Assembly: GCF_002532535.1 (NCBI RefSeq)
Contig: NZ_NQWI01000043.1
Location: forward strand, 1 to 40,153
Origin: Candidatus Viridilinea mediisalina
Lineage (GTDB): Bacteria; Chloroflexota; Chloroflexia; Chloroflexales; Chloroflexaceae
Reading direction: 5' to 3'
Length of the DNA stretch: 40,153 nt
The position numbers and the translations under genes are program-made. Positions within the stretch are counted from its first letter, which is position 1, and the number at the start of each line of letters is the position of its first letter. Under the pieces are notes generated by a model. That model saw only the letters and a program-made list of their open reading frames with translations. It did not search any database and was not told the DNA's origin. Below are positions 23,801-30,084 of the stretch, one piece after another.

Positions 23801-24119
23801 GCGCCTTGCAGAGCAACTCGCCATCCCGGAGCGCATTGCGGGCCTTACGGCCAACCTGGGCCTCAGCGCCAGTGCCCGTGGTGATGCGGCACAAGCCCGT
23901 GGATTGCTTCAGAGCGCCCTCAGGCGTGCCGATGGCCTGGGCACCAACTACCTTGCCGCCCAGATACACATCTGGCTGGCCCCCCTGCTGCCCAGCAACG
24001 AAGCCAAACTCAGCCTGCAAACTGCCCGCAGCATTGCCAACCAAGGGGGCTACCGCCGCCTCTTGGAAGAGATCGAGCGCTGGGAGCATGCCTCAGCCCA
24101 GCCCCCCGGCGTGGTCTGA
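20811..24119 (+). CDS. SARP/BTAD-AAA-TPR transcriptional regulator with in-frame repeat insertion
   Basis: The protein has 1102 residues. It opens with MLTIHLFGPPRI, the usual start of a SARP winged-helix domain (ALPRRRVRALVFYLA; LLQLLWPDHERTAAQQLLRTTL). The bacterial transcriptional activation domain follows to about 245 (LQLDPLQEDLQREAM; GDRVGAIRRYEQL). Then come two 37-residue repeats of non-protein origin (from about 257), and an AAA domain with Walker A at GEAGIGKT (Lys362) and Walker B LYLLLDDAHWAD near 478. The rest is TPR-like. The domain order resembles AfsR/LAL regulators, but no C-terminal LuxR HTH is seen; DNA binding would be N-terminal. The start is uncertain: ATG 20730 is in frame but the upstream residues are not SARP-like. 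Target genes are unknown; the divergent hydrolase gene is a candidate. Confidence 0.85.
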   Translation: MLTIHLFGPPRIMHGPTPVALPRRRVRALVFYLAAQSSPVSREALLQLLWPDHERTAAQQLLRTTLHAARRALGAALQGDDLLQIDPDVAVDYRTLMQLVAADAPAEAGLATALAEARGSLLADFALSDAEPFSLWLDSEREHAQMLLIRAAARLAQLAAARHDYRAAQHALERALQLDPLQEDLQREAMRFHYRAGDRVGAIRRYEQLRDLLDAELGLPPMPETQALYDALITDALPPPSPAAHGRTEDEFIDAEEGKGTQKTLLPSPLSHHAGEGAGGEGQLGSSNAPFLKEGKGTQKTLLPFPLSRHAGEGAGGEGQLGSSNAPFSIPFAGRSAELARIEQALAQGQLVLIEGEAGIGKTRLARELLLRAEATGALILVGTGRELEQNLPYQGLITALRGLAAAPTWPPLRQALPLEALWLHEAARLVPELAPSGPTSTATPQAEEARLWEGVARLLLALSTKAPLYLLLDDAHWADASSLGLLAYLLRRAPGAPLHLLLTARPLDPRGPLATLATSLTREGRIERVALQRLAPAATESLARSVCPHNPAPLAAWLQHNAEGNPYIMSELLNYAREQHLLNADGQLQLPADAPLVVPHTVYSLIEARLVRLSDAARRILDAGVAVGRNFAFALVAHTAACAEEVALDALDELQAARLIVAQPDGCYSFDHSLTMEVAYRQMGQPRYQALQRRVAESLERLHHNDLDAVAGLIATHLAAGGAHERAASYALRAGQRAAAVAAWAEAVGFYQQALRGAPAAQRFELLLALGTALHQQGASQQAVERLHEALQVARSPNESNRARLSLASMLVPLARYDDVITLVREVVASGDAPERARALFRWGTALSLAGVNLAEAALRLREAQRIIVSLPTPDPVALAQIQFELGGVAAQQGDLPRSLAAYQEALQSADSADDSNSYTLDGALTWRILARNNLAYHLHLTGDLERAEQYIKEGRALAEAQGVLGLLPYLHSTAGEIALARGEVEHAETCFQRGLRLAEQLAIPERIAGLTANLGLSASARGDAAQARGLLQSALRRADGLGTNYLAAQIHIWLAPLLPSNEAKLSLQTARSIANQGGYRRLLEEIERWEHASAQPPGVV
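21579..21790 (+). repeat. Palindromic repeat family F in two in-frame copies inside the SARP gene (F1)
   Basis: Unit 1 spans 21579-21689 (111 bp, exactly 37 codons) and unit 2 starts at 21690. Each contains an inverted pair CCCCTCTCCC and GGGAGAGGGG around CACGC, then GGGGTGAGGGCCAGCTAGGG. The two units differ at only a few positions before unit 2 diverges after 21790. The encoded peptide (GEGAGGEGQLGSSNAPF in both) sits between the BTAD and AAA domains. Confidence 0.9.
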
Positions 24120-24452
24120 TTCGGTTTGACAATCTGCGTTAGCCTGTGCTACCTTTATATTGCGTTCGCAAGTTTTGTGCCGGAGGGATGTTGATCCCCT
24201 CGCGCACGTACGAGGACAGTCTAATGAGCGTGATGTGGCAACATCAGCATATGCGTTGGCACGGTGCCGACCAGAGCAGCAGGCTACGGGCTAGAGGTGC
24301 CCGAACGCTTGGCTGCACGAGCGCCCTCGGTGTGGGCGCAGCGCTCAGGGCTGTCCGTGCGGTCTCTTCTGCCAGCCATATGAGGATGCTCGTGCTCTAG
24401 CCGGGGCCATACAAGCGTTACCCCCGTGCAAGAGCCTTGGTCACATGATGAC
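24120..24452 (+). other. 333-bp non-coding stretch with several strong hairpins
   Basis: No convincing gene. Hairpins seen on the plus strand include GTGCCGGAGGGAT pairing with ATCCCCTCGCGCAC (24178-24208), GATGTGGCAACATC (24231-24244), and the set annotated as a possible RNA at 24289-24402. It separates the SARP gene from HNH-yraN. Confidence 0.55.
24289..24402 (+). ncRNA. Candidate structured RNA or leader upstream of the HNH gene (family unknown)
   Basis: GGCTAGAG (24289-24296) pairs exactly with CTCTAGCC (24395-24402). CACGAGC (24316-24322) pairs with GCTCGTG (24388-24394), directly stacked on the first 3' strand. GCGCCC (24321-24326) can pair with GGGCGC (24334-24339). TGGCTG (24310-24315) can also pair with CAGCCA (24373-24378), which would cross the CACGAGC stem like a pseudoknot. 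I checked it by eye against RNase P RNA, tmRNA, SRP RNA and common riboswitch consensus elements and saw no match. No promoter or terminator is clear, so orientation is assumed from the downstream gene. Confidence 0.3.
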
Positions 24453-24986
24453 ATGAGGTGCTTAAAGGGGGTGCATGCCTTGGGACAGCGCGTCCTTGTA
24501 CTCAATGCCAGCTACGAGCCGCTCCAACTCATTTCAGTGCGGCGTGCCGTGATTCTGCTGCTTCAGGAGAAGGCTGAGTTGATTGAAGCTGCTGAAGCGC
24601 AGTTGCGTGCCTGTGCGTTCAGTCTTGATATACCACTGGTTATTCGCCTGGTGCGCTACATCCGCATTCCCCGCCGCCTCAAGCTGCCCTGCTCGCGCCG
24701 TGGGGTCTTTGCCCGCGACCGCGAAACCTGTCAGTACTGTGGTTCTCAGCCTGGGCGTGCCTACCTGACGATGGATCATGTAGTACCACGTTCACAGGGT
24801 GGCGGCACCAGTTGGGAGAATGTCGTCACTGCGTGTCGTGACTGCAACCACCGCAAAGGCGGGCGCACCCCCGATCAGGCCAACATGATCCTGCTCTCAA
24901 CCCCCCGCCAGCCCCAGTACCTCGCCTTCGCGCTGCTCGGTGAGTTGGAGCGCCACGATGTCTGGCGCAAATACACCTTTGGCTAG
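24453..24986 (+). CDS. HNH endonuclease family protein
   Basis: The protein has 177 residues from this start. The N-terminal half (VLVLNASYEPLQLISVRRA, then EKAELIE, RLVRYIRIPRR) is the conserved lead of a widespread HNH family. The HNH core has a zinc ribbon CQYCG, the catalytic TMDHVVPRSQGG, then SWENVVTACRDCNHRKGGRTP, so both Cys pairs and the catalytic His are present. The start is uncertain: ATG at 24453, GTG at 24426 and a TTG at 24480 with AAAGGGGG eight bases before it are all possible; conserved residues begin only at about 24492. It overlaps yraN by 29 bp. The physiological role of this family is not settled. Confidence 0.88.
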   Translation: MRCLKGVHALGQRVLVLNASYEPLQLISVRRAVILLLQEKAELIEAAEAQLRACAFSLDIPLVIRLVRYIRIPRRLKLPCSRRGVFARDRETCQYCGSQPGRAYLTMDHVVPRSQGGGTSWENVVTACRDCNHRKGGRTPDQANMILLSTPRQPQYLAFALLGELERHDVWRKYTFG

Positions 24987-25356
24987 GCGCAACTTGGGGC
25001 TGTGTGGCGAGGCTGCCGCCGCCGCGCATCTGCGCCGCGCTGGCTGGCACATTATCGCCCGAAACTGGCGCTGCTCCGTTGGCGAAATTGACCTCATTGC
25101 CCAACGGGGTGGCCTATTGGCCTTTGTTGAAGTGCGCACACGCCGCGCCGGGATGCTCCAGGGTCCCAGCCCCGAAGAGAGCATCACCCCCACCAAGGCC
25201 CGCCGCCTCGTCACGCTTGCCTACAGCTACCTCGAAGCCGCCGCCATCCCCCCCGACTCCCTCTGGCGCATTGATCTCATCGCGGTCGAATTGGACTACA
25301 GTGGCCGCGTTGTGCGCCTCACCCAGATTGAGCATGCGGTGGAGGGAGAGACCTAG
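24958..25356 (+). CDS. YraN/UPF0102 family endonuclease-like protein
   Basis: The protein has 132 residues. The conserved order GLCGEAAAAAHLRRAGWHIIARNWR, GEIDLIA, FVEVRTR, then I(T)PTKARRL and WRIDLIAVEL matches the restriction-endonuclease-like fold of YraN, with Glu and Asp of the GEID motif and Glu of the VEVRTR strand as probable metal ligands. The ATG at 24958 has GGAG seven bases upstream and lies inside the end of the HNH gene, so the two are translationally linked. Function of the family is unproven; it often sits near replication or ribosome genes. Confidence 0.88.
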   Translation: MSGANTPLARRNLGLCGEAAAAAHLRRAGWHIIARNWRCSVGEIDLIAQRGGLLAFVEVRTRRAGMLQGPSPEESITPTKARRLVTLAYSYLEAAAIPPDSLWRIDLIAVELDYSGRVVRLTQIEHAVEGET

Positions 25357-25363
25357 AGCTTTT

Positions 25364-25473
25364 CACCACAGAGGCACCGAGAACACCGAGATGGTAGAGG
25401 TTAGCATACGCACAGGTGCATGCGCTTTTAATTCCAAAACCTCTGTGCCCTCAGTGTCTCTGTGGTGCAATTC
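25364..25473. repeat. TIR element family D, copy D2 (uninterrupted)
   Basis: The left end CACCACAGAGGCACCGAG and the right end, inverted, CACCACAGAGACACTGAG are about 107 bp apart and form a long imperfect inverted repeat. It fills the convergent junction between yraN and the dehydratase gene and could serve both as a transcript end. Confidence 0.85.
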
Positions 25474-25484
25474 TCTGTATCGCT

Positions 25485-26495
25485 CTATCGCTCGCCATAC
25501 TGCTTCCGATAATACTCCAAGTACTCCCCCGACTTGAGCGGTCGCCACCAGGCTTCATTGGCCACAAACCAGCGCACCGTGCGCTCCAGCGCCTCGTCGA
25601 AGCTATGGCGCGACTGCCAACCGAGGGCGCGTAGCTTGCTACAATCGAGCGCGTAGCGCCGATCATGGCCCGCCCGGTCGGTGACATGGGTGATCAGGCT
25701 GTGCGGCTTGCCGAGAATATCGAGAATCTTGCGCGCCATCACAATGTTGGTTGTCTCCACTTCGGTGCCCACATTGTAGAACTCGCCAAGCTGTCCTTTG
25801 TGCAGTACGAGATCGATGCCCTCGCAGTGATCCAACACATACTGGTAGTCGCGCATCTGCAAACCATCGCCATAGATCGGCAGCGGCAGATCATCGAGCG
25901 CATTGGTGGTAAAGAGCGGCACCGCCTTCTCAGGGTAGTGGTAGGGGCCAATGTTATTCGAGCCTCGGGTTGTCGTTACCGGCAGCCCATAGGTGATGTA
26001 GTAGGCATAGACCAGATGCTCCGCCCCGGCCTTACTCGCCGAATAGGGGCTACGCGGCTCCAACGGATCGCCCTCGCGTGAGCGTTGGGGGGGCGGAATG
26101 GCACCGTAGACCTCATCGGTAGAAATCTGATGGAAGCGCTCCAACTGCAACTCACGCGCTACCTCTAGCAGCGCCCACGTTCCATTCACATTGGTTGTGA
26201 CCACCGCATCGGGCGCAAGAATCGAGCGATCCACATGCGTCTCGGCGGCAAAATTGACAATCGTGTCAATCTCGTGCGTTTGCACCACGCTACGTACCGC
26301 CGCCAGATCACAAATATCGCCCTGCACAAAGGCAAAGCGCGGCTCACCCTCCCAGCGCAGCAAATTCTCGCGCCGTCCGGCGTAGGTCAGCTTATCAAAA
26401 ACCACAATGCGATAGTCGCTGTAGCGCTCAAGCATGTAGTGGACAAAGTTTGAGCCAATGAAACCGGCCCCGCCGGTGATCAAGAGGTTCCGCAT
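25485..26495 (-). CDS. rfbB: dTDP-glucose 4,6-dehydratase
   Basis: The enzyme converts dTDP-glucose to dTDP-4-keto-6-deoxyglucose, an early step towards dTDP-rhamnose and other deoxysugars. The protein has 336 residues. The NAD-binding motif TGGAGFIGS is at 7-15. The catalytic triad is S/T125-126 with Asp127-Glu128 (ISTDEVYG) plus Tyr151-x3-Lys155 (YSASK). The Asp-Glu pair and THVDRSI are diagnostic of the 4,6-dehydratase rather than an epimerase. No other rhamnose genes (rfbA, C, D) are in the window. Confidence 0.95.
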   Translation of the reverse strand: MRNLLITGGAGFIGSNFVHYMLERYSDYRIVVFDKLTYAGRRENLLRWEGEPRFAFVQGDICDLAAVRSVVQTHEIDTIVNFAAETHVDRSILAPDAVVTTNVNGTWALLEVARELQLERFHQISTDEVYGAIPPPQRSREGDPLEPRSPYSASKAGAEHLVYAYYITYGLPVTTTRGSNNIGPYHYPEKAVPLFTTNALDDLPLPIYGDGLQMRDYQYVLDHCEGIDLVLHKGQLGEFYNVGTEVETTNIVMARKILDILGKPHSLITHVTDRAGHDRRYALDCSKLRALGWQSRHSFDEALERTVRWFVANEAWWRPLKSGEYLEYYRKQYGER

Positions 26496-26535
26496 GAGCC
26501 TATTCTTTCTATAGTACGGCTACGCCCCAGACTCC

Positions 26536-26587
26536 ACTTTTTTCGTTCGTGTTGGCGGCGAAGCCGCCAACACGAACGAAAAAAAGT
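26536..26587. repeat. Palindrome family C, copy C3
   Basis: ACTTTTTTCGTTCGTG, then TTGGCGGC-GAA-GCCGCCAA, then CACGAACGAAAAAAAGT. The arms pair throughout apart from one extra A. A 6-T run on one side and a 7-A run on the other make it look like a bidirectional terminator; it lies 40 bp upstream of rfbB and beyond purE. Confidence 0.9.
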
Positions 26588-26686
26588 TGCTAACATGAAG
26601 AAGCCTTGGGTTGGTAGCCACCACGCCGCTGGCTGAGCCTGTCGAAGCCAAGCGGCGCGGCCCAGAACTTTTTCGCGCTAACAAAC
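26586..26686. mobile_element. TIR element family A, copy A3
   Basis: The left end is GTTGCTAACATGAAGAAGCC and the right end, inverted, is GTTTGTTAGCGCGAAAAAG. The interior GGCTGAGCCTGTCGAAGCC and AAGCGGCGCGGCCCAGAAC match A2 and A1. The left inverted arm of the interior (TTCGACAGGCTCAG) is missing, so this copy looks internally deleted. Confidence 0.75.
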
Positions 26687-26694
26687 AGTTCTTC

Positions 26695-26757
26695 GGGGGA
26701 GGCGCAGCCTCCCCCAACCCCCGCCAAGGCGGGTCAGTGGGAGAACCTGGTTCTCCC
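26695..26757. repeat. Three consecutive perfect hairpins between element A3 and purE
   Basis: GGGGGAGGC-GCA-GCCTCCCCC (26695-26715), CCCGCC-AA-GGCGGG (26720-26733) and GGGAGAACC-T-GGTTCTCCC (26739-26757). They lie just beyond the purE stop and could end that transcript, though no T-run follows on the minus strand. Confidence 0.85.
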
Positions 26758-26766
26758 ATGTTCCCT

Positions 26767-27246
26767 CTAGCCAAGCTGATCATTCTTCGCCCGCGAGGCG
26801 AGCGCCAATTCCTCTTTGTAGCGCACCATACGCTGGAGCAGCGCAGGATCGCTGCTGGCCAAGATTTGCACCGCGAGCAACCCAGCATTACGCGCCCCAC
26901 CGATGGCCACCGTAGCCACCGGCACACCGGCGGGCATCTGGACAATTGAGAGCAACGAGTCGAGACCATTGAGCGTTTTGCTCTGCACCGGCACACCAAT
27001 CACCGGCAGGGGAGAACAGGCAGCAATCATGCCCGGCAGGTGGGCGGCACCACCCGCCCCAGCAATCACCACGCGCAGCCCCCGTTCATGGGCCGTGCGT
27101 CCATACTCAATCATGTCAAAGGGCGTGCGATGCGCCGAAACGACGCGCACTTCATGGGCGACTTCAAATTCATTACAAACATCAATTGCGCCCTGCATGG
27201 TTGGCAGGTCGCTATCGCTACCCATGATGATACCGATGAGTTTCAT
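26767..27246 (-). CDS. purE: N5-carboxyaminoimidazole ribonucleotide mutase
   Basis: The enzyme moves the carboxyl group of N5-CAIR to C4, giving CAIR in purine synthesis. The protein has 159 residues, the class I size. Motifs: [12 protein letters not shown] (residues 7-16 hold Ser10 and the SDSD loop), VVSAHRTP, and [13 protein letters not shown] with the catalytic His. The ATG at 27246 is chosen because [13 protein letters not shown] is the conserved opening; a longer frame starts seven codons upstream. It functions with PurK, encoded 203 bp upstream on the same strand. Confidence 0.97.
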   Translation of the reverse strand: MKLIGIIMGSDSDLPTMQGAIDVCNEFEVAHEVRVVSAHRTPFDMIEYGRTAHERGLRVVIAGAGGAAHLPGMIAACSPLPVIGVPVQSKTLNGLDSLLSIVQMPAGVPVATVAIGGARNAGLLAVQILASSDPALLQRMVRYKEELALASRAKNDQLG

Positions 27247-27261
27247 GGATTTCCCCACGTA

Positions 27262-27443
27262 GAACAAAGGAACAGAGGAACAAAGGAGCAGAGGAACAGA
27301 GGAACAGAGGAACAGTCTAAACTACAGGGTTTTTTCTGTTCTTCTGTTCTTCTGTTCTTCTGTTCTTCTGTTCTTCTGTTCTTCTGTTCTCCGTTCTTCT
27401 GTTCTCCGTTCTTCTGTTCACCTGTTCTCTGTTCTTCTGTTCT
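27262..27443. repeat. Octamer microsatellite forming a large imperfect inverted repeat between purK and purE
   Basis: The left arm (27262-27315) is built of GGAACAGA-type octamers. The right arm (27331-27443) is built of TCTGTTCT-type octamers with a few CCGTTCT variants. The arms are near-complementary across a short unique centre (CTAAACTACAGGG). On the purK-purE transcript it would form a long purine/pyrimidine hairpin. Confidence 0.9.
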
Positions 27444-27449
27444 CATGCC

Positions 27450-28580
27450 TCACACCTCCACCAATGCCGCAGCGCGCAATGCAACCTCCTCGGCTTCAGC
27501 CAACCCCTGGCCCAAGGCAGTCACATGGCCCATTTTGCGCCCAAGGCGCGACTCGCGTTTGCCATAGAGGTGCAGATGGGCTCCGGGGATGGCTAAAGCG
27601 GCCCGTAGCGCATCAGGCGCAACCGGGCCGTTACGCTGGCCCAAGAGATTGACCATGACTACTGCCGGTGCCCGCAGATCGGTTGCGCCCAGCGGCCAAC
27701 CCAAGATCGCCCGCAGGTGGTTCTCAAACTGCGAAGTCACACAGCCTTCAATCGTATAGTGGCCCGAATTGTGGGGGCGCGGAGCGAGTTCGTTAAAAAG
27801 AATACGCCCATCGGCCAATTCAAACAGCTCGATACCAAAGACCCCAACGCCCTCAATGGCCTCGATTGCGCTACAGGCCAGCGTCGTAGCCGCCTCAGCC
27901 GCAGCGGGCGGTAGTGTTGCAGGGGTGCGCACGATGTGGCAAATATGCTCGCGTTGAACCGTTTCCACCAGCGGGTAGGCCGCCAGCGCCCCATCACGGC
28001 CTCGCACCACCATCAATGCCAACTCGCGCACAAAGGGCACCCATGCTTCAACTAAGAGCGGACTGCCACGGGCGGCAAGGCGCTGCCACGCGGCATCAAG
28101 CTCATCAGGAGAACGTAAGGTTGCATTGCCGTAGCCATCATAGCCATTCCGCCGCGCCTTTAGCACCAGAGGCCAGCCAAATGCTGTACCAGCAGCCAAA
28201 ACCTCAGCGGGCGTTGCAACTGCACGAAAAGGCGGCACCGCCAAGCCTGCTGCCGCAATCCGCTGCTTCTGGGTACACTTATCCTGCACCACGCCAACGG
28301 TAGCCGCTGTGGGAAAGACCGGCATGCCCATGTGTTCAAGCTGCGCCAGAATCTGGGCATCAACAAATTCATTTTCCAGCGTTACGAGATCGCAGCACTG
28401 GGCAAAACGGCGCAAAGCCGCCGCATCGTCCCACGGGCCCACAAACTCATGCTGGGTCAAACGCCCTGCCGGACTATCGGGGCTACGCTCGAAGATCGCC
28501 GTCTCGAGGCCAAGGCCAAGAGCAGCTTGGGTGAGCATCTGGGCGAGCTGGCCGCCGCCAAAAATACCAATCCGCAGCAT
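27450..28580 (-). CDS. purK: N5-carboxyaminoimidazole ribonucleotide synthase
   Basis: The enzyme is an ATP-grasp protein that carboxylates AIR with bicarbonate to give N5-CAIR, the substrate of PurE. The protein has 376 residues, the normal length. Seen: the N-terminal IGIFGGGQLAQMLTQAALGLG, ATP-grasp Lys-containing segments (QDKCTQKQ; PLVLKARRNGYDGYGN), the metal-binding LAPRPHNSGHYTIEGC, and a C-terminal GKRESRLGRKMGHVTALG. It lies 41 bp beyond the cyclase gene on the same strand, so read-through from the signalling locus is possible. Confidence 0.97.
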   Translation of the reverse strand: MLRIGIFGGGQLAQMLTQAALGLGLETAIFERSPDSPAGRLTQHEFVGPWDDAAALRRFAQCCDLVTLENEFVDAQILAQLEHMGMPVFPTAATVGVVQDKCTQKQRIAAAGLAVPPFRAVATPAEVLAAGTAFGWPLVLKARRNGYDGYGNATLRSPDELDAAWQRLAARGSPLLVEAWVPFVRELALMVVRGRDGALAAYPLVETVQREHICHIVRTPATLPPAAAEAATTLACSAIEAIEGVGVFGIELFELADGRILFNELAPRPHNSGHYTIEGCVTSQFENHLRAILGWPLGATDLRAPAVVMVNLLGQRNGPVAPDALRAALAIPGAHLHLYGKRESRLGRKMGHVTALGQGLAEAEEVALRAAALVEV

Positions 28581-28621
28581 AGGCGGCTATGATAGCCTGA
28601 GATGGGCCAATCTGCAACTCT

Positions 28622-29569
28622 CTACCCATCCAACAGCACCAACGCCCGCGCCAGCGCCTTCTGCAGCACTTGACGCTCATCGGGGTTCAAACGATCCAAT
28701 TCAAGATCGAGGGGTTGCAAACGCAGACGCCCCGCACTCACGTCGAGGTAGGGATTACCTGCGCTCTCGCTGCGCAGCCCATGCAGCTCCCACACCTCCA
28801 CGGGGGCGTGGATGCCCTTGAGTTGGATTGCACCCAAGGCTTCTGCCTCAACCAGATCCTCCACCAAACCATAGGTTGAAGCTGCGAGATAGATGCGATC
28901 AGGCGGCGCAGCGGCCTGCAGTCGCGCTGCAAGGTTGACGTTGCCCCCAATGATCGTATAATCCATGCGATGTTCGCTGCCAAAATTACCCACCGTACAG
29001 AAGCCGGTATTGATGCCTGCTCGCACCTGAAGGGTACGAGGAATACCCATAAGCCGCCACGTTTCGCGTAGACTAAAGAGCTTCTCTCGCATCTCAAGCG
29101 CCATGGCGACGCAGCGCCGTGCATGCTCAGCATCGCTCATGAATTCCGGGGCACCAAAGAAGACCATCATGGCATCGCCGATGAACTTGTCAATTGTACC
29201 ACCATGCTTCAGCGCAAGCTCCGACATCTGCGTGAGGTAACTGTTCAACACAGTTGAGAGCAATTCCGGCTCGATGCTATCGGTCAGATCAGAGAAGCCC
29301 ACCATATCCGAAAAATAGATGGTCAGCTTGGTACGATCATGGCTGCGCGTCCCCGTTGTGGCGCTGCCCCCCACCAGCGCCGCGTAGAGCTGAGGCGAGA
29401 GGTATTTGCTCATCTTATCGCGTAACTCCGCCATGCGCCGGTTCTGAAGCATGAGTTCATTCTCCAGCACGGTGCCGTGTTCCAGCGTATGGTCGTAGAG
29501 GAGCTGGAGATCGGCAAATTCCGCTTCGAGTTCAGCCAAGCGGGTGGTAAGTTGAGCCTTGGTGGGCAT
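28622..29569 (-). CDS. Class III adenylate/guanylate cyclase with N-terminal coiled coil
   Basis: The protein has 315 residues. Residues 5-55 are a heptad-like coiled coil (LAELEAEFADLQLLYDHTLE), followed by KYLSPQ and the cyclase homology domain. All six key positions are present: metal ligands Asp88 (FSDMVGFSDLTD) and Asp132 (KFIGDAMMVFFGAP), substrate Lys128 and Asp203 (DYTIIGG), and transition-state Asn212 and Arg216 (NVNLAAR). Lys/Asp suggests ATP, hence cAMP. It is soluble with no sensory domain, so it must be controlled by partners. It is the last gene of the partner-switch locus, separated from the STAS gene by repeat B4. AAGG lies seven bases before the ATG. The C-terminal about 40 residues are helical and unassigned. 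Confidence 0.9.
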   Translation of the reverse strand: MPTKAQLTTRLAELEAEFADLQLLYDHTLEHGTVLENELMLQNRRMAELRDKMSKYLSPQLYAALVGGSATTGTRSHDRTKLTIYFSDMVGFSDLTDSIEPELLSTVLNSYLTQMSELALKHGGTIDKFIGDAMMVFFGAPEFMSDAEHARRCVAMALEMREKLFSLRETWRLMGIPRTLQVRAGINTGFCTVGNFGSEHRMDYTIIGGNVNLAARLQAAAPPDRIYLAASTYGLVEDLVEAEALGAIQLKGIHAPVEVWELHGLRSESAGNPYLDVSAGRLRLQPLDLELDRLNPDERQVLQKALARALVLLDG

Positions 29570-29582
29570 AGGATGACCTTAG

Positions 29583-29683
29583 GGGCTGTCTGAAAAGTCT
29601 ATGGTTTGGCATTGGAGTGCCGGCTTTAGCCGGCTAAAGCCGGTACTCCAGTATGTGCCCCCGGCTTTTCAGACGGCTTCTTA
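29583..29683. repeat. TIR/palindrome element family B, copy B4
   Basis: GGGCTGTCTGAAAAG and GGCTTTTCAGACGGC flank a core of GGAGTGCCGGCTTTAG and its inverse. It lies inside the signalling operon, between the STAS gene and the cyclase gene, where its hairpin would be transcribed and could reduce expression of the cyclase. Confidence 0.9.
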
Positions 29684-29719
29684 GGGAAGGAAACAGGAAA
29701 GAGTGCTTCCCGTCCTCTG

Positions 29720-30079
29720 CTACAGAATTTCAATAACCACCTTAGGCCAAAGTTTCTGCAAGTTGGCGAGTGATTTCTGCTGCCAATAAATTTCTTGGTT
29801 GCCCATCACCCGCAGCGGGACGCGATCCTGTTTCCGACCGCTGATCACAAACTTGCTAATCATGCTGATGCCAGAACTGTTGAGGAACTGGAGTTGTCGA
29901 AAGTCAAGAGTTAGCTGGCCCGTCGTGTTGGCCTCACTATGGGCTGTCTGCAGTAGTTCGGTAATCGGAGCATACTCATCACTGCTCTGCAGACGCACCG
30001 TGCCGCGAAAGGCCACGGTATGGCTGCTTGGCTCGTACTCAATTGTGTACTCTTCGCCCTGAATGTGTGCAATAGTCAT
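29720..30079 (-). CDS. STAS-fold regulator, slr1659-like (predicted phospho-switch protein)
   Basis: A 119-residue single-domain protein. The strand-turn-helix LTLDFRQLQFLNSSGISMISKF matches the phosphorylation loop of anti-anti-sigma/STAS proteins, with Ser69 (NSSG) at the expected acceptor position. It aligns end to end with residues about 5-115 of the STAS-methyltransferase protein encoded upstream, where NAEG replaces NSSG. By analogy with SpoIIAA and SiaC, the neighbouring GHKL protein would phosphorylate it and the PP2C would dephosphorylate it; the free form would bind an effector, the cyclase being the obvious candidate. The gene is 5 bp downstream of the GHKL gene. Confidence 0.82.
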   Translation of the reverse strand: MTIAHIQGEEYTIEYEPSSHTVAFRGTVRLQSSDEYAPITELLQTAHSEANTTGQLTLDFRQLQFLNSSGISMISKFVISGRKQDRVPLRVMGNQEIYWQQKSLANLQKLWPKVVIEIL

Positions 30080-30084
30080 ACGGC

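Noticed and set aside
24289-24402. RNase P RNA, tmRNA or known riboswitch
   Set aside because: None of the conserved sequence blocks of these RNAs could be found by eye; kept only as an unassigned structured candidate.
27330-27443. CRISPR-like periodicity near purE
   Set aside because: An 8-bp microsatellite without spacers.
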